NCBI GenBank assembly: GCA_000156115.1
Contig: DS995276.1
Coordinates: 1,782,476 to 1,846,475, forward strand
Origin: Rhodobacteraceae bacterium HTCC2083
GTDB lineage: Bacteria; Pseudomonadota; Alphaproteobacteria; Rhodobacterales; Rhodobacteraceae
DNA length: 64,000 nt
Direction: 5' to 3'
The notes under the pieces were generated by a model, which saw only the letters and a list, made by a program, of their open reading frames with translations, searched no databases and was not told the DNA's origin. Each line of letters opens with the position of its first letter. Position 1 is the stretch's first letter. The translations under genes were made by a program, and so were the position numbers. Below, in pieces: positions 8,359 through 20,815 of this stretch.

Positions 8359-9315
8359 TTAGTGCGCGACAGTGACATGCGCAAAGCGATTGGCGATGAT
8401 CTGCCCTTTGCGCGTGAGTATGATCTGTCCTGTATATTCCCCGAGCGACCAACCTTCTTGAGGTGCGCGTTTACCAAAGGCACGGCGCGTACTTTTCTTC
8501 GGTTGTTTAAGCAAAATGCTATGGCGAAACGCCTCGCCAAGGGGGCCTGTTGCGCTAATATCCAGGATATCGCCGTGCTGACTAAAGCCGGCTTCGACAT
8601 AAACGACGAGAGGTTGATTTGGCTTTGAATTCGTCAAGCGTGCAGCACCTGAAACGGTGTCTTCAAACTTTGGCACTGCGTTGGAAAAGCCGGCAAAGCG
8701 CAGAATTGTGGCGTGATACTCTGGCGGGTTAAGCCAGAGAGTCGGGCTTGGTTGCGTTGCGCATTGATCGTTCGCTTCAGGTCGGAACGGGTCGAGTTGC
8801 GTGCCGTTTTTTTTGACACTGAAATGTACATGGGGATGGGACGTGCGGCCGGACAGCCCTACTTTTCCAATGGGTTGGCCGCGTTCCACGCTATCACCTA
8901 TCGAGACGTTGATTGAGCCACGTTTCAAATGGCAATAGGTGGTCTGGTAACCGTCTGCATGCGCCAGAATAACGGCATTTCCGCAAGCATTTTGGGAGGT
9001 CACACCTCTTTGCAAACGATCATCGGGCATGCTGTGGCGGAGCCGGAAAACGTGACCGGGCGCAGCGGCCAAAACGTCTACGCCCTGCTCAACAGAGGCA
9101 AAGTCGATCAACGCAAAATCGGTTCCGGTGTGACCATCACGTGTGTTCAGGCCGCATCTATGGTCTTGGGAATTCTTTTCAAAAGGATTGATGTCCACAT
9201 AGTCTTCGATGAAACAATCCGCGCCCAACGTGCAGTCAATCGGTTGCGAAAACTGCAAATCCTGCGCCGCAAGTGGGTATGCAGCGCAGGCAATGAGTGC
9301 GAAAGTCCGGAGCAT
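8359..9315 (-). CDS. M23 family metallopeptidase (LytM-type)
   Basis: A 318-residue exported protein with a signal peptide (residues 1 to about 17, ending in an AYPLAA-type site). The peptidase domain has the zinc and catalytic motifs of active M23 endopeptidases: HTGTDFALID (HxxxD) and HPHVHFSV (HxH). The predicted target is peptide cross-links of peptidoglycan. A beta-rich C-terminal extension follows the peptidase core. Its start overlaps the clpA stop (TAATG), suggesting translational coupling to clpA, and its 3' end faces the OmpA-like gene seven bases away. The juxtaposition with two envelope genes may be chance. Confidence 0.87.
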   Translation of the reverse strand: MLRTFALIACAAYPLAAQDLQFSQPIDCTLGADCFIEDYVDINPFEKNSQDHRCGLNTRDGHTGTDFALIDFASVEQGVDVLAAAPGHVFRLRHSMPDDRLQRGVTSQNACGNAVILAHADGYQTTYCHLKRGSINVSIGDSVERGQPIGKVGLSGRTSHPHVHFSVKKNGTQLDPFRPEANDQCATQPSPTLWLNPPEYHATILRFAGFSNAVPKFEDTVSGAARLTNSKPNQPLVVYVEAGFSQHGDILDISATGPLGEAFRHSILLKQPKKSTRRAFGKRAPQEGWSLGEYTGQIILTRKGQIIANRFAHVTVAH

Positions 9316-11642
9316 TACTCAGCAGTAAGCAGCGGTGGTTTTTTACCAGACAAGCGCGGTTTATCAGGGCCTTCGGTCTTAAGCGAAATTTTCCCGTCTT
9401 TGACACCGACCTTGACGACGCCGCCTTTGGCGAGCTTGCCAAACAGCAGTTCTTCTGCGAGCGGCTTTTTGATATGCTCTTGGATCACTCGGCCCAACGG
9501 ACGCGCACCCATCTTACTGTCGTAGCCTTTATCTGCGATCCATTCAGTTGCTGCTTTGGACAGCTCGAAGGTCACATTGCGGTCCATCAGTTGCGCTTCA
9601 AGTTGGAGCACGAACTTTTCGACCACTTGCATGATAACCTTTTTCGGCAATGCACCGAAGCTGATGATCGAATCAAGACGGTTGCGGAACTCTGGCGTGA
9701 ATGTGCGCTCGACTGCTGCCGTGTCCTCGCCTTCGCGTGCGGAACGGCCAAAGCCCAAGGCTTCCTTCGCTTGCTCGGCGGCACCAGCATTCGATGTCAT
9801 GATCAACACAACATTGCGGAAATCAACCGCGCGGCCATTGTGATCCGTGAGTTTACCGTGATCCATTACTTGCAGTAGAATGTTGAACACATCGGGATGG
9901 GCTTTTTCGATCTCGTCCAGCAACAGAACGCAGTGGGGATGTTGATCCACGCCATCTGTCAAAAGACCACCCTGATCGAACCCGACATAGCCGGGAGGGG
10001 CACCGATGAGACGCGAAACCGCGTGCTTTTCCATGTACTCGGACATATCAAAGCGCAGCATCTCAACGCCAAGCGTATCCGCAAGCTGCTTGGCCACTTC
10101 GGTTTTACCCACACCGGTTGGACCAGCGAATAGGTAGTTACCGATGGGCTTCTCAGGCTCACGAAGTCCCGCACGCGCGAGTTTTATTGCAGAGCTGAGT
10201 GCTTCGATCGCATCGTCCTGACCGAAGACGACGCGCTTAAGGCTCGCCTCCAAATCTTTAAGTACCTCTGCATCGCTCTTGGAAACGCTTTTCGGAGGGA
10301 TGCGGGCGATCTTGGCGACCACGGCTTCGATCTCCTTAGCACCCAGCGTTTTGCGACGCTTGCTTTCCACAACCAAACGCTGCGCGGCACCTGCTTCGTC
10401 AATCACGTCGATGGCTTTGTCAGGCAGCTTGCGGTCATTGATATAGCGCGCGGCCAGTTCAACGGCGGTCTTGATCGCATCGGCGGTGTATTTGACGGAG
10501 TGATGATCTTCGAAATAAGGCTTCAGGCCTTTAAGGATTTTGATTGAGTCTTCGACAGAGGGTTCATTGACGTCGATTTTTTGGAACCGACGGCTGAGCG
10601 CGCGATCTTTCTCAAAGTGCTGACGGAACTCCTTGTACGTGGTCGATCCCATGGTGCGCAGTTTGCCGCCCTGAAGCGCGGGCTTCAAAAGGTTAGACGC
10701 ATCCATTGCGCCACCAGACGTGGCACCAGCTCCGATCACCGTGTGAATCTCGTCAATAAACAAGACGCTGTCGGGATGTTCTTCGATCTCGGACACAACC
10801 GCTTTGAGACGTTCCTCAAAATCACCGCGATAGCGTGTGCCAGCCAGCAACGCGCCCATGTCGAGCGAGAAGATCGTCGTTTGCGATAGGACTTCAGGTG
10901 TTTCACCTTGCACAATCTTGCGCGCGAGACCCTCAGCAATTGCCGTTTTGCCAACGCCCGGATCACCCACCAATAACGGGTTGTTCTTGCGACGACGGCA
11001 TAGAACCTGAATGCAGCGCTCCACTTCGCTGTCCCGACCGATCAGCGGATCAACATCGCCTTTCGCAGCCTTTACATTCAGGTCCACACAGTATTTTGCG
11101 AGAGCACTTTCTTTTTTCTCTTCGCCCTCCATCGCGGCGGCAGCACCGTCTTCATCCATTTCGCCAGATCCGGTCACGGGGCGAGTATCACCGAACGCAG
11201 GGTCTTTGGCGACGCCGTGTGCGATGTAGTTCACCGCATCATACCGCGTCATGTCTTGTTCTTGCAGGAAATAGGCGGCGTTGCTTTCGCGTTCCGCAAA
11301 CATCGCGACCAAGACATTTGCACCGGTCACTTCAGAGCGGCCAGAGCTTTGCACATGGATCGCGGCGCGTTGGATCACGCGTTGGAAGGCTGCTGTCGGA
11401 ACTGCCTCTGATCCTTCGATGTCAGTGATCAGATTGCTGAGATCATCGTCGATGAAACCTGCTAATGTTTGACGCAGCTCTTCTGTGTCGACGGAGCAGG
11501 CTTTCATCACGCGCTCTGCATCGGGTTCATCCACAAGCGCGAGCAAAAGATGTTCTAGTGTCGCGAATTCGTGGCGGCGCGCATTTGCAAGCGCCAGTGC
11601 AGCATGGATTGCTTGCTCAAGTGTTGTCGAAAATGATGGCAC
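9315..11642 (-). CDS. clpA: ATP-dependent Clp protease ATP-binding subunit ClpA
   Basis: A 775-residue AAA+ unfoldase that feeds substrates to ClpP in the cytoplasm. It has the double Clp N-domain, a first AAA module with Walker A GDPGVGKT, a second with GPTGVGKTE, and a tail segment ending in ALGFGRSA, where ClpP-binding loops lie. The GTG start at 11642 is chosen because AGGAG sits just ahead of it and the product then begins [12 protein letters not shown] as ClpA proteins do; an upstream in-frame ATG at 11732 adds 30 residues unlike ClpA. clpS, often just upstream, is not there: the 177 bases before the gene hold no convincing ORF. Confidence 0.95.
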   Translation of the reverse strand: MPSFSTTLEQAIHAALALANARRHEFATLEHLLLALVDEPDAERVMKACSVDTEELRQTLAGFIDDDLSNLITDIEGSEAVPTAAFQRVIQRAAIHVQSSGRSEVTGANVLVAMFAERESNAAYFLQEQDMTRYDAVNYIAHGVAKDPAFGDTRPVTGSGEMDEDGAAAAMEGEEKKESALAKYCVDLNVKAAKGDVDPLIGRDSEVERCIQVLCRRRKNNPLLVGDPGVGKTAIAEGLARKIVQGETPEVLSQTTIFSLDMGALLAGTRYRGDFEERLKAVVSEIEEHPDSVLFIDEIHTVIGAGATSGGAMDASNLLKPALQGGKLRTMGSTTYKEFRQHFEKDRALSRRFQKIDVNEPSVEDSIKILKGLKPYFEDHHSVKYTADAIKTAVELAARYINDRKLPDKAIDVIDEAGAAQRLVVESKRRKTLGAKEIEAVVAKIARIPPKSVSKSDAEVLKDLEASLKRVVFGQDDAIEALSSAIKLARAGLREPEKPIGNYLFAGPTGVGKTEVAKQLADTLGVEMLRFDMSEYMEKHAVSRLIGAPPGYVGFDQGGLLTDGVDQHPHCVLLLDEIEKAHPDVFNILLQVMDHGKLTDHNGRAVDFRNVVLIMTSNAGAAEQAKEALGFGRSAREGEDTAAVERTFTPEFRNRLDSIISFGALPKKVIMQVVEKFVLQLEAQLMDRNVTFELSKAATEWIADKGYDSKMGARPLGRVIQEHIKKPLAEELLFGKLAKGGVVKVGVKDGKISLKTEGPDKPRLSGKKPPLLTAE

Positions 11643-11819
11643 GGGCGTGCTCCTTTTCCTGGACCCTGCTCGGGGATGCCGAAGCTGTAGGCCATATAGC
11701 TTAAAGTTTGGTCGATATCTGACCAGCATCAAGCGAATTCTGACTTTTCTCGATCAACTTTGATGTGACTGGCACGTATTAAGGATGATTGAGACGATTG
11801 GTCTTGATTTAGGGCCGGC

Positions 11820-12587
11820 TCAAAATTTGTCACGGCGTTTTCGAATTTCGGTGAAGACATCCACCGGTGCGGCGTTTGGCATACCTAAATGCACTGCGAT
11901 TTCGGGAACGTGGGCGCGCAGGAATGGATTTGTCGCGCGTTCACGTTTGAGGGATGAGGGCACAGTCGGCGATCCTGCCGCACGCGCCAGTTTCGTGGCT
12001 TCCCGTCTAGAGATAAGCGCCGCATTCTCGGGTTCAATAGTCAGCGCGAATCTAGCATTGGTCGATGTGTACTCGTGACCGGAATAAAGAATGGTGTCGT
12101 CCGGCAGCGTATTTAGCTTTGCTAGGCTCTCAAACATCTGCGCGGGCGTGCCCTCGAACAGGCGGCCACAACCGAGGGCCATCAAGCTATCAGCGGTAAA
12201 TACGGCATTAAGAACGGGCATGTGAAATGCGATATGGCCAAGTGTGTGTCCGGAAACGTCAATGATATGTGTCGGCGTGCCTAGGATATCGATGATGTCA
12301 CCTTCTGCCACAGCCTGTGACAACTTTGGTAGGCGATGTTCATCCGCTGTTGCGCCGATTACACTCAAGCGTTCGCGCCCCGTGAGGCCATCAAGCCCCT
12401 CCACATGATCCCAATGATGATGGGTCAGCAGAACAGTGCTCAGTGTCCAGCGCTTGGTTTTGAGCATCTCATTGATCGGCGCGGCCTCAGGGACATCGAC
12501 GATTGCCGCCTCGCCGGTGTCCAGATTGCCGATCAGAAATGCATAGTTGTCCTCAAGGCAGGGGATCGTCACGATTTCATAAGGCAT
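11820..12587 (-). CDS. gloB: Hydroxyacylglutathione hydrolase (glyoxalase II)
   Basis: A 255-residue metallo-beta-lactamase-fold enzyme that hydrolyses S-lactoylglutathione to lactate and glutathione in methylglyoxal detoxification. The double-metal motif is [11 protein letters not shown]; the glyoxalase II start [19 protein letters not shown] is conserved. I chose ATG 12587; the frame is open to 12656, but the extra residues do not match the family. It is divergent from the methyltransferase gene, with 63 bases between the starts. Confidence 0.93.
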   Translation of the reverse strand: MPYEIVTIPCLEDNYAFLIGNLDTGEAAIVDVPEAAPINEMLKTKRWTLSTVLLTHHHWDHVEGLDGLTGRERLSVIGATADEHRLPKLSQAVAEGDIIDILGTPTHIIDVSGHTLGHIAFHMPVLNAVFTADSLMALGCGRLFEGTPAQMFESLAKLNTLPDDTILYSGHEYTSTNARFALTIEPENAALISRREATKLARAAGSPTVPSSLKRERATNPFLRAHVPEIAVHLGMPNAAPVDVFTEIRKRRDKF

Positions 12588-12650
12588 GGCAAATTGGCTC
12601 CGGCTCAGTATGTTGAAGGTCAAGTTTGGCTGATCATGGAAGGCGCTGCA

Positions 12651-13415
12651 ATGCATCTTGATGTGCAGGACCTACGAAATTTCTATTATCGCTCCGCTTT
12701 GGGGCGTGCGGCGCAACGCGCCGTACGCGATCGCGTGGTCACGCTTTGGCCGGAAGCGAAAGGGCAAACCGTTGCGGGCTTTGGCTTTGCCGCGCCGTTG
12801 TTGCGACCCTACCTCAAGGATGCGCGCCGTGTAATGGCCTTGATGCCCGGACCTCAGGGGGTGATACCTTGGCCTGCGGGCCTACCTAATGTGTCCGTTC
12901 TGTGTGAAGAAATGCTGTGGCCGATTGAAACGGGGCGTGTGGATCGTTTGGTTGTGATGCACGGGTTGGAGACCTCAGAGAGCCCGACGACTGTTTTAGA
13001 TGAATGTTGGCGCGTTTTAGGGCCCGGGGGGCGTGCGTTGTTTATTGTGCCCAATCGTGCAGGATTGTGGTCGCGTAGCGATGCGACGCCATTTGGTTTC
13101 GGGCGGCCTTACACGATCACTCAACTTGAAACGCAACTAAAACGTCACGGATTTCTGCCAGAACGCCACGCAGCCGCGCTTTATCAACCACCAAGCGCAA
13201 AGCGCGCGTGGATGAAGTCCGGCAAGGTGCTAGAACGGATGGGCGGCAAGATCCCAGCAATATTCCCATCGGGCGTATTGATGGTTGAAGCGTCCAAGCG
13301 CGTGCATGCGCCACTTGGACCCGGATCACGCTTGCGAGTTCCCAGCCCCATGGAAGTGTTAAGCCCCAAGCCTGCGCCAGAAACGGCGGTAGGATTTCGC
13401 AGCGAGTGTCGATAG
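12651..13415 (+). CDS. Class I SAM-dependent methyltransferase-like protein
   Basis: A 254-residue protein beginning [13 protein letters not shown], with a methyltransferase fold: a degenerate motif I region ([15 protein letters not shown]), a V-D-R-L-V-V strand, and [20 protein letters not shown] as motif post-II, typical of class I enzymes. The nucleotide-binding glycine motif is weaker than usual, so cofactor binding should be treated with care. ATG 12651 is preferred because GGAAGG precedes it; in-frame ATGs at 12636 and 12336 would run into or across the divergent gloB gene. Substrate unknown. Confidence 0.75.
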   Translation: MHLDVQDLRNFYYRSALGRAAQRAVRDRVVTLWPEAKGQTVAGFGFAAPLLRPYLKDARRVMALMPGPQGVIPWPAGLPNVSVLCEEMLWPIETGRVDRLVVMHGLETSESPTTVLDECWRVLGPGGRALFIVPNRAGLWSRSDATPFGFGRPYTITQLETQLKRHGFLPERHAAALYQPPSAKRAWMKSGKVLERMGGKIPAIFPSGVLMVEASKRVHAPLGPGSRLRVPSPMEVLSPKPAPETAVGFRSECR

Positions 13416-13685
13416 AGCGTCAAGGTCTCTCAAGGAATCACGTAAAGTCACGAAATCCTTCAATTTTTGTCAGTGATTTGCCTGCGCATCTCGTCGCACT
13501 TGCGTCGAGGCCCTAAAAATAAGGTATTATGCGTTCACGCATTTGTATCAAGATATGTTGCGATGCGGCAAACCCTCTGCTACATCGGCCCAGAATTTCA
13601 CGCACCAACGTCAGTTGGAGCTCCATCGCTCTCGACCTGATCTTTCGATTTCAGGAGAAAGAGCCAGAATATCGAAAGGGTGGAC
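13416..13685 (+). promoter_or_regulatory. Intergenic leader/promoter region of the atp operon
   Basis: 270 bases without a gene lead into atpH. A TATTAT box at 13525-13530 is a plausible -10, with TTGCGT at 13500 as a poor -35 at 19-base spacing. This leaves a 5' leader of about 150 bases. The ribosome site for atpH is AAGGG at 13676. No ORF with a credible start is seen here. Promoter placement is tentative. Confidence 0.3.
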
Positions 13686-14246
13686 GTGTCCGAAACAGCT
13701 TCGATTTCTTCAGGTATCGCTGCGCGCTATGCTTCGGCAGTTTTCGATCTTGCCAAAGACGGCAAGGCCATCGCGAAACTTGAAACTAATGTAGATGATT
13801 TAGCAGCGGCGCTCGACTCCAGCGCTGAGATGCGCGATCTGATTTCTTCGCCGGTGTATTCCCGCGATGTCCAGGGCGCGGCGATCAATGCGATCTCCAA
13901 AAAAATGAAGTTGCAGCCAATCATGGCAAACACGCTGAGCCTTATGGCGTCCAAGCGTCGTTTGTTCGTGTTGCCGCAACTTGTGTCCCAGCTGCGTGAT
14001 CTGATCGCTCAGGACAAAGGCGAAGTGACGGCGGAAGTTACCTCCGCAACTGCGATGACCAAGGCGCAGTCAGATAAACTGGCGAAAACGCTAAAGACCA
14101 ATGTGGGCAAAGACGTGAAGATTAATGCGACCGTTGATGAAAGTCTCATCGGCGGTCTTGTCGTAAAAGTTGGCTCGAAGATGATCGATACGTCGATCCG
14201 CTCCAAGCTCAATTCCCTCCAGAATGCAATGAAAGAGGTCGGATAA
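13686..14246 (+). CDS. atpH: F1-ATPase delta subunit
   Basis: A 186-residue stator subunit linking F1 to the b subunits of F0; the OSCP/delta fold is recognised from [15 protein letters not shown] at the start and from the [15 protein letters not shown] and [21 protein letters not shown] segments at the end. A GTG at 13686, five bases after AAGGG, is taken as start; an in-frame GTG at 13680 lies inside that ribosome site. It is the first gene of atpHAGDC, and atpA starts one base after its stop. F0 genes are not in the window, as usual for alphaproteobacteria. Confidence 0.95.
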   Translation: MSETASISSGIAARYASAVFDLAKDGKAIAKLETNVDDLAAALDSSAEMRDLISSPVYSRDVQGAAINAISKKMKLQPIMANTLSLMASKRRLFVLPQLVSQLRDLIAQDKGEVTAEVTSATAMTKAQSDKLAKTLKTNVGKDVKINATVDESLIGGLVVKVGSKMIDTSIRSKLNSLQNAMKEVG

Positions 14247-15785
14247 ATGGGTATCCAAGCTGCAGAAATTTCTGCGATCCTAAAGGACCAGATTAAGAAC
14301 TTCGGCAAAGACGCTGAAGTGGCCGAGGTTGGCCGCGTATTGTCCGTCGGTGACGGTATTGCGCGTGTTCACGGTCTGGACAACGTTCAGGCTGGTGAAA
14401 TGGTCGAATTCCCCGGTGGTATTCAGGGCATGGCCTTGAACTTGGAGACAGACAACGTCGGTGTTGTTATCTTCGGTTCTGACCGTGACATTAAAGAAGG
14501 TGACACAGTCAAGCGCACCAATTCTATCGTTGACGTTCCAGTCGGTGATGAATTGCTTGGTCGCGTTGTTGACGGCCTTGGCAACCCGCTTGACGGCAAA
14601 GGCCCGATCAAAACAACCAAGCGTGTTGTTGCGGAAGTCAAAGCGCCGGGCATTATTCCACGTAAATCCGTTCACGAACCAATGGCGACTGGCCTGAAAT
14701 CCGTTGACGCGATGATCCCAATTGGTCGTGGCCAGCGAGAGCTGATCATTGGTGACCGTCAGACAGGCAAAACTGCCGTTGCTCTGGACGCGATGCTGAA
14801 CCAAAAATCCTACAACGAAGCTGCTGGCGACGACGAGAACAAGAAGTTGTACTGCGTCTACGTTGCGATCGGCCAAAAGCGCTCCACAGTGGCGCAGTTG
14901 GTTAAGAAGCTGGAAGAGAGCGGCGCGATGGAATATTCCATCGTTGTTGCAGCAACCGCGTCCGAGCCTGCACCTTTGCAGTTCCTCGCACCTTATGCTG
15001 CGACATCCATGGCGGAGCACTTCCGCGACAATGGTCGCCACGCTTTAATCATCTATGATGATCTTTCCAAGCAAGCTGTTGCGTATCGTCAAATGTCCTT
15101 GCTTCTTCGTCGCCCACCAGGACGTGAAGCGTATCCTGGTGACGTTTTCTATCTTCACTCCCGCCTTCTTGAGCGTTCTGCGAAGTTGAACGAAGATAAC
15201 GGTTCCGGTTCTTTGACGGCTTTGCCGATCATCGAAACACAGGGCGGTGACGTTTCTGCGTTTATTCCGACAAACGTGATTTCGATTACAGACGGTCAGA
15301 TCTTCTTGGAAACAGAATTGTTCTTCCAAGGCATCCGCCCAGCTGTGAACACAGGTCTGTCTGTTTCTCGTGTTGGCTCTTCCGCACAGACAAAAGCGAT
15401 GTCCTCTGTTGCTGGCCCGGTTAAGCTTTCCCTTGCTCAGTACCGCGAAATGGCGGCGTTTGCTCAGTTCGGTTCCGATCTCGACGCGGCGACGCAGCAG
15501 TTGCTGAACCGTGGCGCGCGTTTGACCGAGTTGATGAAGCAGCCACAGTATTCACCGCTGACAAACGCTGAAATCGTGTGCGTGATTTATGCTGGTACGA
15601 ACGGCTTCCTCGACAAGATCGAAGTGTCTGATGTTGGTCGTTATGAGGCGGGCATGCTCGCACATATGCGTTCCAAGCACGCAGCGATTTTGGACGAAAT
15701 CACCAACAAAGATCAGAAGATCAAAGGTGAGATTGCCGACAAACTTAGCGCAGCACTTACCGAATTCGCTTCTGATTTCGCGTAA
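14247..15785 (+). CDS. atpA: F1-ATPase alpha subunit
   Basis: The 512-residue non-catalytic nucleotide-binding subunit of ATP synthase. The P-loop is [13 protein letters not shown] (near residue 170), and the C-terminal helical domain ends normally, so the gene is full length. It begins immediately after the atpH stop with GAGGTCGG as ribosome site. Codon use is strongly biased towards a few C- or T-ending codons, as in highly expressed genes, which also creates long spurious antisense reading frames opposite this gene. Confidence 0.98.
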   Translation: MGIQAAEISAILKDQIKNFGKDAEVAEVGRVLSVGDGIARVHGLDNVQAGEMVEFPGGIQGMALNLETDNVGVVIFGSDRDIKEGDTVKRTNSIVDVPVGDELLGRVVDGLGNPLDGKGPIKTTKRVVAEVKAPGIIPRKSVHEPMATGLKSVDAMIPIGRGQRELIIGDRQTGKTAVALDAMLNQKSYNEAAGDDENKKLYCVYVAIGQKRSTVAQLVKKLEESGAMEYSIVVAATASEPAPLQFLAPYAATSMAEHFRDNGRHALIIYDDLSKQAVAYRQMSLLLRRPPGREAYPGDVFYLHSRLLERSAKLNEDNGSGSLTALPIIETQGGDVSAFIPTNVISITDGQIFLETELFFQGIRPAVNTGLSVSRVGSSAQTKAMSSVAGPVKLSLAQYREMAAFAQFGSDLDAATQQLLNRGARLTELMKQPQYSPLTNAEIVCVIYAGTNGFLDKIEVSDVGRYEAGMLAHMRSKHAAILDEITNKDQKIKGEIADKLSAALTEFASDFA

Positions 15786-15798
15786 GGGGATCAATTAG

Positions 15799-16674
15799 AT
15801 GGCAAATCTTAAAGATCTCAAAAATCGGATCGAGAGTGTGAAAAACACGCGCAAGATCACGAAAGCCATGCAAATGGTTGCCGCGGCGAAACTTCGCCGC
15901 GCGCAGGAAGCTGCCGAGCAGTCACGTCCATACACAGAGCGTTTTAATGCTGTGATGGCGGGTCTGGCAGCCTCTGTTGGTGGATCTGATTCTGCGCCTA
16001 AACTGCTTAGCGGCAGCGGCAAAGATGATGTGCATCTGTTGGTCATCATGACGTCCGAGCGTGGCCTTTGCGGTGGTTTCAATACCAACATCGCCAAGAA
16101 AGCCCGTGCGCACGCAGATAGCCTCCTCGCGAACGGTAAGACGGTTAAGATTTTGACTGTTGGCAAGAAAGGCCGCGAGAGCCTCAAGCGTGACTTCGGT
16201 CAGTACTATGTTGGCCACGTCGATCTGTCTGACGTAAAACGCCTTGGTTATTCAAACGCACAAGGCATCGCATCCGATGTTCTGACGCGTTTCGATGCCG
16301 AAGAGTTTGATGTTGCTACGCTCTTCTATGCGAAGTTCCAGAACGTCGTGACTCAAATCCCGACAGCGCAGCAGATTATCCCTGCCGCGTTTGAAGTGGA
16401 AGAGGGTGCAGAAGCAGCGACGCTCTATGACTACGAACCAAGCGAAGAGGCCATCTTGGCTGACTTGCTGCCGCGCGGTGTCGCCACAGCGATTTTCTCA
16501 GCTCTGCTGGAAAACGCGGCGTCCGAGCAAGGTTCACGTATGTCTGCGATGGACAACGCAACACGCAACGCGGGTGACATGATCGACAAGCTGACGATCC
16601 AGTACAACCGTTCCCGTCAGGCCGTCATCACCAACGAGCTGATTGAAATCATTTCGGGCGCGGAAGCGCTCTAA
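15799..16674 (+). CDS. atpG: F1-ATPase gamma subunit
   Basis: The 291-residue central rotor shaft of the ATP synthase. The N-terminus [20 protein letters not shown] is typical and the C-terminal helix contains [16 protein letters not shown], the most conserved part of the family. Third gene of the operon, 13 bases after atpA and 18 before atpD. It has the expected middle segment [11 protein letters not shown]. Full length. Confidence 0.97.
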   Translation: MANLKDLKNRIESVKNTRKITKAMQMVAAAKLRRAQEAAEQSRPYTERFNAVMAGLAASVGGSDSAPKLLSGSGKDDVHLLVIMTSERGLCGGFNTNIAKKARAHADSLLANGKTVKILTVGKKGRESLKRDFGQYYVGHVDLSDVKRLGYSNAQGIASDVLTRFDAEEFDVATLFYAKFQNVVTQIPTAQQIIPAAFEVEEGAEAATLYDYEPSEEAILADLLPRGVATAIFSALLENAASEQGSRMSAMDNATRNAGDMIDKLTIQYNRSRQAVITNELIEIISGAEAL

Positions 16675-18117
<1,443 letters not shown>

Positions 18118-18131
18118 TCGTTGATTTGGTC

Positions 18132-18153
18132 GGTGCTGAGCTCGCTCAGCACC
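18132..18153 (+). repeat. Perfect hairpin between atpD and atpC
   Basis: GGTGCTGAG at 18132-18140 and CTCAGCACC at 18145-18153 form a nine-base-pair stem with a CTCG loop. No T-run follows, so it is not an intrinsic terminator. It lies 15 bases after the atpD stop and 19 before the atpC start. Likely roles are mRNA stability, RNA processing or tuning of atpC translation relative to atpD. Confidence 0.75.
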
Positions 18154-18172
18154 ACCTACAAAGGAGACGAAC

Positions 18173-18589
18173 ATGGCGGATACATTGCAATTCGATCTGG
18201 TTTCCCCAGAGCGCAGCCTCGCATCCATGCAGGTGAGTGAAGTGCAAATTCCAGGCTCTGACGGTGACATGACAGCTATGGCTGATCACGCACCAACGAT
18301 CACAACACTACGCCCAGGCGTTTTGAAAGTGAGCGGCCCAGCGGGTGACGCAGAGTATGTGGTAACCGGCGGTTTCGCAGAGATCGGTGATGGCGGTATT
18401 TCCGTTCTGGCCGAGCGTGCGATTGCGAAGGCAGACATGGATCAAGCGACGCTTAAAAGCATGATCGACGCGGCGACAGATGCGTTTGAGAAAGCGCAAG
18501 ATGCAAAGAGCGAAGGCGTAGATGATGCAGCCAAAGCTCTAGCAGATGTTGTTGCGATTGGTGACGCGCTTGGTATCAGCGTTAACTAA
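18173..18589 (+). CDS. atpC: F1-ATPase epsilon subunit
   Basis: A 138-residue rotor subunit that couples the gamma shaft to the c ring and can inhibit ATP hydrolysis. The N-terminal beta domain has [14 protein letters not shown] and the conserved [20 protein letters not shown]; the C-terminal helical hairpin is present but alanine-rich and short. AAAGGAGA precedes the ATG. Last gene of the operon, followed by a strong terminator. Confidence 0.95.
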   Translation: MADTLQFDLVSPERSLASMQVSEVQIPGSDGDMTAMADHAPTITTLRPGVLKVSGPAGDAEYVVTGGFAEIGDGGISVLAERAIAKADMDQATLKSMIDAATDAFEKAQDAKSEGVDDAAKALADVVAIGDALGISVN

Positions 18590-18613
18590 ATAATTGCTGA
18601 TTTAAGAATTTAG

Positions 18614-18644
18614 GCCCTTCCTTCACTTCGGGAGGGCTTTTTTA
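18614..18644 (+). terminator. Rho-independent terminator of the atp operon
   Basis: GCCCTTCC (18614-18621) pairs with GGGAGGGC (18630-18637) across an eight-base loop, directly followed by TTTTTT. It lies 25 bases after the atpC stop and is correctly oriented for atpHAGDC. Confidence 0.9.
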
Positions 18645-18734
18645 TTGCCTAAGCGTTCGAGGCTTGCCAAGTTAATGGCATCATTCGATGTTACCAACTC
18701 TTAGACTAGTTCCATTCATTTATGTGAAAGCCAC

Positions 18735-19085
18735 ATGAAACGCATTCGCAGTCATCTCTTTGGAATAGATCAAGGCGAACACATCATGTTCTCTGATTAC
18801 GAGAATGATGGTAAGATGTGGTCGGGTAGTGGTACGCGTCAACGCAAGAAAACTATCGTATTTTCTGAACCATTCGAAGCTGCGCCTTCTGTGCACGTGT
18901 CGATGTCGCTGATGGATTTGGACAAGGATTCCAATGTGCGATCGGACGTATTGGCCAAGAATATCTCCACCACTGGCTTCGATCTGATCTTTCGCACATG
19001 GGGCGACACACGCGTCGCCCGCGTGCGCCTGTCTTGGATTGCAATGGGTGGTCTTCGCGACGAAGACGAGTGGGACGTGAGTTAA
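18735..19085 (+). CDS. H-type lectin domain protein
   Basis: A 116-residue protein whose core, from about residue 28 ([14 protein letters not shown]) through [17 protein letters not shown] to [24 protein letters not shown], matches the H-type lectin domain first described in snail agglutinins. No signal peptide is seen, so it may be cytoplasmic or exported by another route. It is a single-gene unit between the atp terminator and the convergent prs gene, whose end it overlaps by four bases. The carbohydrate ligand is unknown. Confidence 0.8.
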   Translation: MKRIRSHLFGIDQGEHIMFSDYENDGKMWSGSGTRQRKKTIVFSEPFEAAPSVHVSMSLMDLDKDSNVRSDVLAKNISTTGFDLIFRTWGDTRVARVRLSWIAMGGLRDEDEWDVS

Positions 19086-20098
19086 ACCGAGTAAAGCCCT
19101 TCATAGATCGGTCCCAAAGTCTCCACATCAAACAACGATGAAACAGACGTGCCGTTCCAGATGTTGAGCGTCGCTTGCGCAAACATAGGTGCAGTTGGAA
19201 CGATGCGGATGTTTGGCGCACCCAGAACAGGTTCTGTCGCTTCAATCGTATCCGTGATCACCAAGCTCTTCATCACAGAGTTCGTCACACGCTCTACCGC
19301 TGGACCGCTCAACACGCCGTGGGTGATGTAGGAGTGTACTTCCTTCGCACCATTCTCCAACAGCACCTCAGCCGCTTTGCAGAGCGTGCCAGCGGTGTCG
19401 CAAATGTCGTCCACGATGATACAGGTCTTGCCCTCGACATTCCCGATGATTGTCATTTCGGCAATTTCGCCCGGCTTTTCGCGACGCTTGTCCACGATGG
19501 ACAAAGGCGCGTTGATCCGTTTCGCCAACTCACGCGCACGGGCAACGCCGCCTACATCAGGGGATACGATCATCACGTCTTCCATCTGATTCTTGAAGTG
19601 GCTCATTATATCGAGTGCGAAGATGGGCGAAGCGTAAAGGTTATCGACCGGAATATCGAAGAAACCTTGGATTTGTGCCGCATGTAGATCCATCGTGAGG
19701 ATTCGCTCTACACCCGCCTCTACAAGCATATTCGCAACAAGTTTCGCTGTAATTGGCGTGCGCGCCTTCGTGCGGCGATCCTGACGTGCATAGCCAAAGT
19801 AAGGAATGACAGCGGTGATCCGCTGCGCAGAAGAACGGCGCAAAGCGTCGGACATGATCAGTAGTTCCATCAGATTGTCGTTCGCAGGGTTGGACGTGGG
19901 CTGAATGATGAACACATCTTCGCCGCGCACATTGTCGTACATTTCCACGAAAATCTCGCCATCATTGAAACGTTCTACGCGGGCATCAACCAAGTCAACG
20001 CTCATACCACGATGCATCGACATGCGACGTGCAATCGCGGTCGCGAGGGGTTTGTTCGCATTGCCAGAGATAAGCTTGGGATCAGTGAGATTGGGCAT
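19082..20098 (-). CDS. prs: Ribose-phosphate pyrophosphokinase
   Basis: A 338-residue enzyme that makes PRPP from ribose 5-phosphate and ATP for nucleotide, histidine, tryptophan and NAD synthesis. Motifs: [24 protein letters not shown] for [15 protein letters not shown], and the PRPP-binding loop [17 protein letters not shown] 20098 is chosen because AAGGA precedes it and the product then begins [15 protein letters not shown]; the frame is open to 20149. Monocistronic and divergent from the isomerase gene. Confidence 0.96.
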   Translation of the reverse strand: MPNLTDPKLISGNANKPLATAIARRMSMHRGMSVDLVDARVERFNDGEIFVEMYDNVRGEDVFIIQPTSNPANDNLMELLIMSDALRRSSAQRITAVIPYFGYARQDRRTKARTPITAKLVANMLVEAGVERILTMDLHAAQIQGFFDIPVDNLYASPIFALDIMSHFKNQMEDVMIVSPDVGGVARARELAKRINAPLSIVDKRREKPGEIAEMTIIGNVEGKTCIIVDDICDTAGTLCKAAEVLLENGAKEVHSYITHGVLSGPAVERVTNSVMKSLVITDTIEATEPVLGAPNIRIVPTAPMFAQATLNIWNGTSVSSLFDVETLGPIYEGLYSV

Positions 20099-20213
20099 GT
20101 GTCGGGTCCTTAGCAGCCAATTCGCGAGACAGAATCGCGAGGTTGACACCGCTTAGCACGTGGCTACCGTGCGGCAAAGCGCGCAGCGCGCGATAGATTG
20201 ACGGAGAGACCAA

Positions 20214-20813
20214 ATGGCTCATATCGATTACTATTTTTCCACCCTTTCGCCCTATGCTTATCTCGCGGGTAACCGCCTTGAAGAGATTGCCGCGAAGCAT
20301 GGGAAAACAGTGAACTACAAACCACTTGATCTGCCCGCATTGTTTCTTCGCACAGGCGGTCAGCTTCCCAAGGACCGTCACCCAAATCGCATGTCCTACC
20401 GCGCGCAAGAATTGCCGCGTCAGGCAAAGAAAGCCGGGCTGACTTTGAATATGAAGCCTGCTTTTTGGCCGATGAATGCAGCACCGTCTTGCTATGCGAT
20501 CATCGCAGCATCGCGTGATGGCAATGGGGATATGGGCAAGTTCATCCACGCGCTTGGCCGCTGCATTTGGGCTGAGGACAAAGATGTGTCGCAAGACGAG
20601 GTTGTGCGTGCGTGTTTGGTTGAGGCGGGATTTGATGCGTCGGTCGCTGATAAAGATATGCTGAGCTCTGCGGAAACCTACGCGGCGAACTTGGAAGATG
20701 CGATGAACGCGGGCGCTTTCGGCGCGCCATTTTACGTCACAGACGATGATCAACGGTTCTGGGGGCAGGATCGTTTGGACGATCTGGACGCCTACCTGTC
20801 TGGTGATCTTTAA
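20214..20813 (+). CDS. 2-hydroxychromene-2-carboxylate isomerase family protein
   Basis: A 199-residue thioredoxin-fold (DsbA-like/kappa GST) protein. The N-terminal IDYYFSTLSPYAYLAGN carries the S-x-x-S-P-Y motif that binds glutathione in this family, and FGAPFYVTDDDQRFWGQDRLD is the conserved cis-proline region. GGAG precedes the ATG. The founding enzyme isomerises an intermediate of naphthalene breakdown, but most homologues in genomes without that pathway are of unknown substrate. The next gene begins two bases after its stop, suggesting an operon with the alpha/beta hydrolase. Confidence 0.85.
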   Translation: MAHIDYYFSTLSPYAYLAGNRLEEIAAKHGKTVNYKPLDLPALFLRTGGQLPKDRHPNRMSYRAQELPRQAKKAGLTLNMKPAFWPMNAAPSCYAIIAASRDGNGDMGKFIHALGRCIWAEDKDVSQDEVVRACLVEAGFDASVADKDMLSSAETYAANLEDAMNAGAFGAPFYVTDDDQRFWGQDRLDDLDAYLSGDL

Positions 20814-20815
20814 CC

